A DNA stretch of 8,941 nucleotides from assembly GCA_002333425.1 (NCBI GenBank), contig DDBL01000097.1, positions 2,863 through 11,803 on the forward strand, written 5' to 3'. This DNA is from Leptospiraceae bacterium UBA2033 (GTDB lineage Bacteria; Spirochaetota; Leptospiria; Leptospirales; Leptospiraceae). The position numbers were made by a program, and so were the translations under genes. Positions 5,258 to 8,941 of the stretch are shown here, piece after piece. How positions within the stretch are numbered: position 1 is the first letter of the stretch; each line of letters opens with the position of its first letter. Under the pieces are notes generated by a model. It saw only the letters and a list, made by a program, of their open reading frames with translations, searched no databases and was not told the DNA's origin.

Positions 5258-6856
5258 TTCAATATAATGCGGATTACGAATAGAGGGCAAAGGTTTAACA
5301 ACGTCTGTTTTTAAATCAGTGGGAATAAGTTTTCCTTTGTTGTATTGGAATACTTTTCCTTTATCTAAATCCTTTTTTCGAGCAGCTTCCAATCCCACTC
5401 CTGCGATAACCAATCCCTTTTCTGAGTCAATAGCACCAATATCATAACCGTGGGGTGGAGTTATAATCGAATAATTTGTTTCCCCTTCTTTGATTCCATA
5501 AATAATTCTTTGATTTACCATTCTCCAATGTTCTTCGGTTACTATCTCGTAAACCCCATCTTTATCTAAGTCTAAAATTCTTAACGGGATAGAAGAAATC
5601 AAATTGGAAGAAACTGCTTGGTATTTTCCCTTATTCTTTCGAAGAATCATTCTTCTATTTCCTCCAGAAAATTCATCGTTACTTGGTGTTTGACCTAAAT
5701 ATAAATAAGCTGTCGCAATATAATAAGTATCCCCGTCACTTAACTTATTTGGAATTTGTTTTAATTTAAACTTACTGTAATTCAAAAAGAGAGAATTTTC
5801 TTCGTATTCTCTTTGCATAACTCGAATCGCAGACTTATCTCCTTTAAAACGAGTATTATCTATTGTTTTTCGAGAAGCCTCCATCTCTGTATAAAAAATT
5901 CCATCCTTTTCAGAGATATAGAAATCTAAGTCTTCATCAGTTTCTTTCCATGGAATTTTTTTACCATTGCGAGTAATATCTATTAGCTTTTCCCTCATTA
6001 AATATTGTGTATGGCTTAATCTGTAATAGCGAATTCCTGACTTTTCAATAGAAGAATCAATACCAAACTCATTCACTTTAACCTTAGATGAAAATGCTTT
6101 CAGAGAATCTCCATAATAAAGAATTGCTTTAGATTTTTTTAATTTAAAAAATCCAACTTTTTGTAATCGTTTGTCATTAGCCGCAGACTTTATTTTGTCT
6201 AAATCAGAATAAAAAGATGCATCTACATCATTGATATAACCCCTGACTCCAGATTCGGTAGTAATTTCGTGCCAAGTAGCTTTTCGTGGATTGGAAAAAT
6301 CTACTTCATGGAAACCTTTAAAATGACTTCGTTGTTCTGCGAAATAAAAAGATTTTAGAATCGCAAACGGATTTACTTTTTCAATTTGTTTCGCATCGGA
6401 GAATGGAAATTCCAAAATACCTATTTCTTTTTCTGTCAAAACATATCCCAATTCTAAGGGAGTTTCATTCGAGATATGAGTAGAAAAATTTAAAACTAAT
6501 CTATCTTCCAAAATTGGATTCCAAATAATCCAAACTTTATTTCCTTCATACATAATTTCTTTCCATGTATCGGAAGCGTTTGGTTCTTGTTTTACTACGC
6601 TGGTATATTGATATTTTGCGCCGGGAGAAAGAACACCGGATTTTGATTTCAAATTCAATGGCTTCGAGTAAAATGTTATTCCATTCGGATCGGTTACGAT
6701 GGAATAGTCGGATATTTGGGTTATATTCGTATTAGCCGCTTCTGTATTAGCTGGTATTATTTTTTGTAGGATATTTGGAATTTTACAAGAAAGAAATTCT
6801 GTGAATAAAAAAGTTATTAAAACTAGAGTTGAAATATTTTTAGATAAGTAATGCAT
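5255..6856 (-). CDS. Large lipoprotein with SH3-like repeats, function unknown
   Basis: This 533-residue protein has a signal peptide with lipobox F-L-S-C (Cys24 lipidated). The mature part appears to hold several beta-rich, bacterial SH3-like modules: about residues 55-112 (D-P-N-G-I-T-F-Y-S-K-P then W-K-E-I and K-V-W-I), about 140-215 (ending G-V-R-G-Y-I-N-D) and about 240-300 (A-I-L-Y-Y-G-D-S-L then G-I-R-Y-Y-R-L). Near residue 429, D-L-D-K-D-G-V-Y-E-I is a DxDxDG calcium-loop motif like those in FG-GAP/VCBS or EF-hand-like repeats, followed by further beta strands. SH3-like domains often bind peptidoglycan or peptides, so a cell-envelope role is likely but not shown. The start has no good ribosome-binding site (weak GGTAG, 9 bases away) and lies 3 bases after the toxin-stub stop, so translational coupling is likely. 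No homologue of known function comes to mind. Confidence 0.85.
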   Translation of the reverse strand: MHYLSKNISTLVLITFLFTEFLSCKIPNILQKIIPANTEAANTNITQISDYSIVTDPNGITFYSKPLNLKSKSGVLSPGAKYQYTSVVKQEPNASDTWKEIMYEGNKVWIIWNPILEDRLVLNFSTHISNETPLELGYVLTEKEIGILEFPFSDAKQIEKVNPFAILKSFYFAEQRSHFKGFHEVDFSNPRKATWHEITTESGVRGYINDVDASFYSDLDKIKSAANDKRLQKVGFFKLKKSKAILYYGDSLKAFSSKVKVNEFGIDSSIEKSGIRYYRLSHTQYLMREKLIDITRNGKKIPWKETDEDLDFYISEKDGIFYTEMEASRKTIDNTRFKGDKSAIRVMQREYEENSLFLNYSKFKLKQIPNKLSDGDTYYIATAYLYLGQTPSNDEFSGGNRRMILRKNKGKYQAVSSNLISSIPLRILDLDKDGVYEIVTEEHWRMVNQRIIYGIKEGETNYSIITPPHGYDIGAIDSEKGLVIAGVGLEAARKKDLDKGKVFQYNKGKLIPTDLKTDVVKPLPSIRNPHYIE

Positions 6857-6859
6857 TTT

Positions 6860-6928
6860 TTAGCTACCGATATAATATTTCTTTAAAATCTTTGAGGCAT
6901 CCTCAGACCATCGCACATCATACGACAT
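6860..6928 (-). pseudogene. 22-codon stub of a RelE/ParE-like toxin
   Basis: An ATG at 6928 follows the antitoxin stop codon by a single base and opens an ORF reading MSYDVRWSEDASKILKK plus five residues before TAA. This is the beta-strand-then-helix pattern (hydrophobic strand ending in W-S, then E-D-A-x-K-x-L-K-K) that begins many RelE/ParE toxins, which run to about 85-110 residues. None of the remaining toxin is seen: the next gene starts 3 bases later. The position after an antitoxin-like gene and the sequence pattern agree, but 17 residues are a small basis. The segment contains a small TGAGG/CCTCA hairpin (6893-6905). It may persist only as a translational coupling bridge to the lipoprotein gene. 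Confidence 0.6.
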
Positions 6929-6929
6929 T

Positions 6930-7196
6930 TTATAGCTCTTTTATAAATTGATTTATTTTTTCTTTAACTATTGAGTGAGAAATGACTTTTCCTTTTTTTA
7001 TGCTATCCAAGCCCTTTTCGATTTTTTCTTTTTCTAGATTAGTCAAGGAATCCCAATCTTCAGATTCTTGCTCGGATTTATATAAAATCTTTTCTAGCTC
7101 AAGCAATACAGAATAATCGATGAGTCTAGTAATTTTAGAAATGAGTTCCACTTTTTTTGCTTCGATATTCATTGAGTCCATTTGAATGGTTGTCAT
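6930..7196 (-). CDS. Antitoxin-like protein of a RelE/ParE-type module
   Basis: This 88-residue, helical, acidic-and-lysine-rich protein ends with D-W-D-S-L-T-x-x-E-K-E-K-I-E-K-G-L-D-S-I-K-K-G-K-V-I-S-H (about 48-75) and a last amphipathic helix. The pattern 'DW-x-x-L-(4)-E-x-I-x-x-G-L-x-x-I-x-x-G-x-x-x-S-H-x-x-V' is typical of small antitoxins paired with RelE/ParE toxins in Bacteroidetes, cyanobacteria and spirochaetes. The N-terminal half (about 8-40) is a helix-rich segment with K-I-x-x-L-I-D-Y-S-V-L-L-E-L-E-K-I-L, probably for dimerisation. AGGAG lies 6 bases upstream of the ATG. The cognate toxin appears reduced to a 22-codon stub immediately downstream, so this antitoxin may be solo or may act with another toxin elsewhere. 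Confidence 0.75.
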   Translation of the reverse strand: MTTIQMDSMNIEAKKVELISKITRLIDYSVLLELEKILYKSEQESEDWDSLTNLEKEKIEKGLDSIKKGKVISHSIVKEKINQFIKEL

Positions 7197-7223
7197 TTTT
7201 CTCTCCTAATACTATAAAAATTC

Positions 7224-7252
7224 ATTGTAATAGTTTGCTGACTTGTTTTCAA
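7224..7252 (-). promoter_or_regulatory. Sigma-70 promoter of the antitoxin-like gene
   Basis: On the minus strand, -35 TTGAAA (7252-7247) and -10 TACAAT (7229-7224) are 17 bases apart, each with four to five consensus matches. ACTAT (7211-7215) and ATAGT (7230-7234) flank the -10 box as a 5-bp inverted repeat, a weak operator candidate. Transcription would cover the antitoxin, the toxin stub and probably the large lipoprotein gene. Confidence 0.6.
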
Positions 7253-7294
7253 TCTAATTTTCTAGAGCAATAGAAACCTTTTTGTCTTTTCTAC

Positions 7295-7915
7295 TTGAAA
7301 AGATTCGCTCATTTACCAGTTTGTAGATATATGCAAAACTTATTTTTTGGCTTTCTCTTAGTATTTTTATTCACACAATGTAGTTCCATTCAGTATGTAA
7401 AAAAATCTCCGAGCCTTGCGGCGGATGTGGCAACTACAAAACGAATTTTAATTTTACCTTCTACTTATAATAAAATTTCTGAAGAAGATGCAATGCTACA
7501 CGATATTATGCGTCAAGAAATTTCACATCATTCGCTTTTCATTGTATATAAAGCACCTGCGAAGTTTAAGAATGTTTGTTCTCTAAAAGAATTTCCCAAG
7601 ATAGAAGGAATTTTAACCGCCGAGATGCGAGAGACTCCAATGGGGGCAAAATCAGAGTTTGCGCTCAAAGGAATTTTACAAAAATGTTCTAACGGTGTAG
7701 TGATTTGGGAATCAAAAGCTGTGGATAAATTGCCTTTAGAGGCTAATGAGAATATGTCGCTCATTAAGACTTACTCCGAGAAGTATGGCAAGAAAGTAGC
7801 CAAGAAAGTAAATGCCTATTTTCAACTTACTAAAGAATTGGTCGCTGAATTAAAAGGACCTGAGAAATTAAATGAAGAAGAAGAGTTAGAGAAGATAGAA
7901 GTAGAGTCGGAGTAG
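7295..7915 (+). CDS. Lipoprotein, probably MXAN_6521/LA_1396-like
   Basis: This is a 206-residue lipoprotein from a TTG at 7295. Its signal peptide has basic residues (K2, R3, R11) and a lipobox F-T-Q-C (Cys29). An ATG at 7331 would give a shorter signal peptide without positive charge; neither start has a clear ribosome-binding site, so the TTG is preferred for the charged N-region. The body has K-R-I-L-I-L-P (49-55), R-Q-E-I-S-H-H-x-x-F-I-V (73-84), a cysteine at 94 and K-I-E-G-I-L (102-107). A second conserved-looking cysteine in Q-K-C-S-N-G-V-V-I-W-E (129-139) and a C-terminal L-x-x-E-E-E-x-E-K-I-E (192-202) follow. This order matches what I recall of a lipoprotein family found in Leptospira and Myxococcus; no search was done. 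The function is unknown, presumably in the periplasm. It is transcribed divergently from the antitoxin-like gene. Confidence 0.8.
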   Translation: MKRFAHLPVCRYMQNLFFGFLLVFLFTQCSSIQYVKKSPSLAADVATTKRILILPSTYNKISEEDAMLHDIMRQEISHHSLFIVYKAPAKFKNVCSLKEFPKIEGILTAEMRETPMGAKSEFALKGILQKCSNGVVIWESKAVDKLPLEANENMSLIKTYSEKYGKKVAKKVNAYFQLTKELVAELKGPEKLNEEEELEKIEVESE

Positions 7916-7927
7916 CAAATGGCTGTC

Positions 7928-7952
7928 ACCCCCTAAATTTTCTGTAGGGGGT
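7928..7952 (+). repeat. 8-bp GC-rich hairpin after the lipoprotein gene
   Basis: ACCCCCTA (7928-7935) and TAGGGGGT (7945-7952) pair perfectly around a 9-base loop, starting 12 bases after the stop codon at 7913-7915. It may end or stabilise the lipoprotein mRNA, although no U-tract follows. It is the first of a run of hairpins reaching to 8070. Confidence 0.6.
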
Positions 7953-7966
7953 CTCAACAAGTAGAG

Positions 7967-7991
7967 ATTCCCGATAAAAGAACTCGGGAAT
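7967..7991. repeat. Hairpin repeat with ATTCCCGA/TCGGGAAT stem
   Basis: A perfect 8-bp stem, ATTCCCGA (7967-7974) with TCGGGAAT (7984-7991), encloses a 9-base AT-rich loop and runs straight into GAC. Stems of the type ATTCCCG/CGGGAATGAC are common intergenic repeats in several bacterial groups, from general knowledge. Confidence 0.6.
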
Positions 7992-8031
7992 GACAACAAC
8001 GTTGTCATGGTGAGATTGTCGAATCCATGAC
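7992..8031. repeat. Two alternative hairpins, including the TGAG-NN-TGTCGAA loop
   Basis: GACAAC (7992-7997) can pair with GTTGTC (8001-8006) around AAC. Alternatively GTCATGG (8004-8010) pairs perfectly with CCATGAC (8025-8031) around a 14-base loop that starts TGAG and contains TGTCGAA. The two stems share 8004-8006, so they exclude each other. Confidence 0.6.
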
Positions 8032-8043
8032 TTTATAGTATAG

Positions 8044-8070
8044 GTCGCCCTTCGACAGGCTCAGGGTGAC
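8044..8070. repeat. Inverted relative of the 8004-8031 hairpin
   Basis: GTCGCCCT (8044-8051) pairs with AGGGTGAC (8063-8070) with one G-U pair. Read on the minus strand, its loop region is TGAG-CC-TGTCGAA, which matches the loop of the 8004-8031 hairpin (TGAG-AT-TGTCGAA), while the stems differ in sequence. It lies 41 bases upstream of the fumC start codon. Closely similar strings (CCCTTCGACA followed by GGGTGACA) are recalled from intergenic DNA of many bacteria. Confidence 0.65.
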
Positions 8071-8111
8071 AGACAAAAAAGTAATTTTAAAAATCAAACA
8101 AGGAATTAATA

Positions 8112-8941
8112 ATGGGAACTAGAAAAGAAACAGATTCAATGGGAGAAATCCTAGTAGACGAAACAAAATATTGGGGAGCGCAAACTGAGCGTTCGCTGCA
8201 CCACTTCAAAATCGGAACAGATAAATTTCCTCGCGAAATGATTCGGGCTTTGGGAGTATTAAAAAAATCTGCGGCGATTGTAAACGCGGAGCTTGGTATA
8301 CTTCCACAGGATAAAAAAGATTTAATCGTAAAAGCTGCCGATGAGGTAATATCGGGTAGCCTCGATGCGCACTTTCCTTTGAGTATTTGGCAGACTGGCT
8401 CTGGAACGCAGACGAACATGAACGCAAACGAAGTCATCTCTAATCGTGCGATTGAATTAGCCGGCGGTGTAATGGGCTCTAAAAAACCAATTCATCCAAA
8501 CGACGATGTAAACAAAGCACAATCGTCTAACGACACGTTTCCGACAGCGATGCATATCGCGGCGGCAGAGCAGCTGAATATCCGACTCATTCCTGAACTC
8601 ACAAAACTCCGTGATACTCTAAAGAAAAAATCGGAAGACTTCAAAGACATTATTAAAATCGGTCGCACTCACTTACAAGATGCAACACCGCTTACTCTCG
8701 GACAAGAATTTTCCGGTTACGTACAACAGCTAACGTATGGAATCGAAAGAGTCAAACATGTATTACCTGCTGTATATAGACTTGCAATTGGTGGAACTGC
8801 TGTAGGAACCGGTCTTAACACTCATCCAGAATTTGCTGAAAAGGTAGCAAAACAAATTGCCAAAGAGACAGGCTTACCGTTCGTATCCGCAGAAAATAAG
8901 TTTGAAGCTCTTGCAGCTCACGATTCACTCGTAGAAGCAAG
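8112..8941 (+). CDS. fumC: Class II fumarate hydratase, 3' end cut by window end
   Basis: Fumarase catalyses the reversible hydration of fumarate to malate in the TCA cycle, in the cytoplasm. The first 276 codons are present; class II enzymes have about 460 residues, so the last two fifths lie beyond the window. Family signatures are seen in order: G-S-L-D-A-H-F-P-L-S-I-W-Q-T-G-S-G-T-Q-T-N-M-N (82-104), H-P-N-D-D-V-N-K-A-Q-S-S-N-D-T-F-P-T (128-145), G-R-T-H-L-Q-D-A-T-P (184-193) with His187 at the position of the catalytic histidine (188 in E. coli), and G-G-T-A-V-G-T-G-L-N (227-236). The serine loop with the GSSxMPxKxN signature is off the end. AAGGA (8100-8104) lies 7 bases before the ATG. 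The iron-sulfur class I enzyme is excluded by these motifs. No clear promoter is seen; the upstream DNA is a cluster of hairpin repeats. Confidence 0.97.
   Translation, partial: MGTRKETDSMGEILVDETKYWGAQTERSLHHFKIGTDKFPREMIRALGVLKKSAAIVNAELGILPQDKKDLIVKAADEVISGSLDAHFPLSIWQTGSGTQTNMNANEVISNRAIELAGGVMGSKKPIHPNDDVNKAQSSNDTFPTAMHIAAAEQLNIRLIPELTKLRDTLKKKSEDFKDIIKIGRTHLQDATPLTLGQEFSGYVQQLTYGIERVKHVLPAVYRLAIGGTAVGTGLNTHPEFAEKVAKQIAKETGLPFVSAENKFEALAAHDSLVEA

Noticed and set aside
8034..8039. TATAGT as a -10 box for fumC
   Set aside because: No -35-like hexamer is found at 16-18 bases upstream.
1..8941. CRISPR array, tRNA, rRNA, or insertion sequence
   Set aside because: No regularly spaced repeat set, no cloverleaf-like sequence and no transposase ORF was seen on either strand.

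Overview
The window looks like a piece of a low-GC spirochaete chromosome, most likely a Leptospira relative. Four of the proteins begin with lipoprotein signal peptides whose lipoboxes end in polar residues just before the cysteine (LNQC, FSNC, FLSC, FTQC). This relaxed form is typical of spirochaetes. One of the four (7295-7915) also resembles a lipoprotein family shared by Leptospira and Myxococcus. The taxonomic assignment is inference; no rRNA or other phylogenetic marker is present apart from aroC and fumC.

Layout. 1-1732 (minus strand): two unrelated lipoprotein genes, the first cut by the window start, separated by a strong AT-rich hairpin. 1733-2166: a gene-free stretch with hairpins and a short tandem decamer repeat. 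2167-4775 (plus strand): a Uma2-type PD-(D/E)XK nuclease-like gene, the shikimate-pathway gene aroC, and a secreted PDZ-thioredoxin fusion, closely spaced. 4782-7196 (minus strand): an antitoxin-like 88-residue gene, a 22-codon toxin stub, a 533-residue SH3-like lipoprotein gene, and a solo MqsA-like zinc-finger/HTH regulator. 7295-7915 (plus): a lipoprotein gene. 7916-8111: a cluster of hairpin repeats. 8112 to the end: fumC, cut by the window end.

The most notable part is 4782-7196. The antitoxin-like gene at 6930-7196 is followed one base later by an ORF that reads like the first beta strand and helix of a RelE/ParE toxin but stops after 22 codons. Three bases later the large lipoprotein gene starts, without a good ribosome-binding site of its own. 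This suggests a toxin-antitoxin operon that lost its toxin and now drives a lipoprotein gene. Directly after it, the MqsA-like gene has a near-consensus promoter wrapped in a perfect 10-bp inverted repeat, the arrangement expected for autorepression; no toxin gene adjoins it.

The second notable region is upstream of fumC. Two hairpins there, in opposite orientations, share a conserved loop (TGAG-NN-TGTCGAA) but have different stem sequences that both pair. They therefore look like two members of a structured repeat family.
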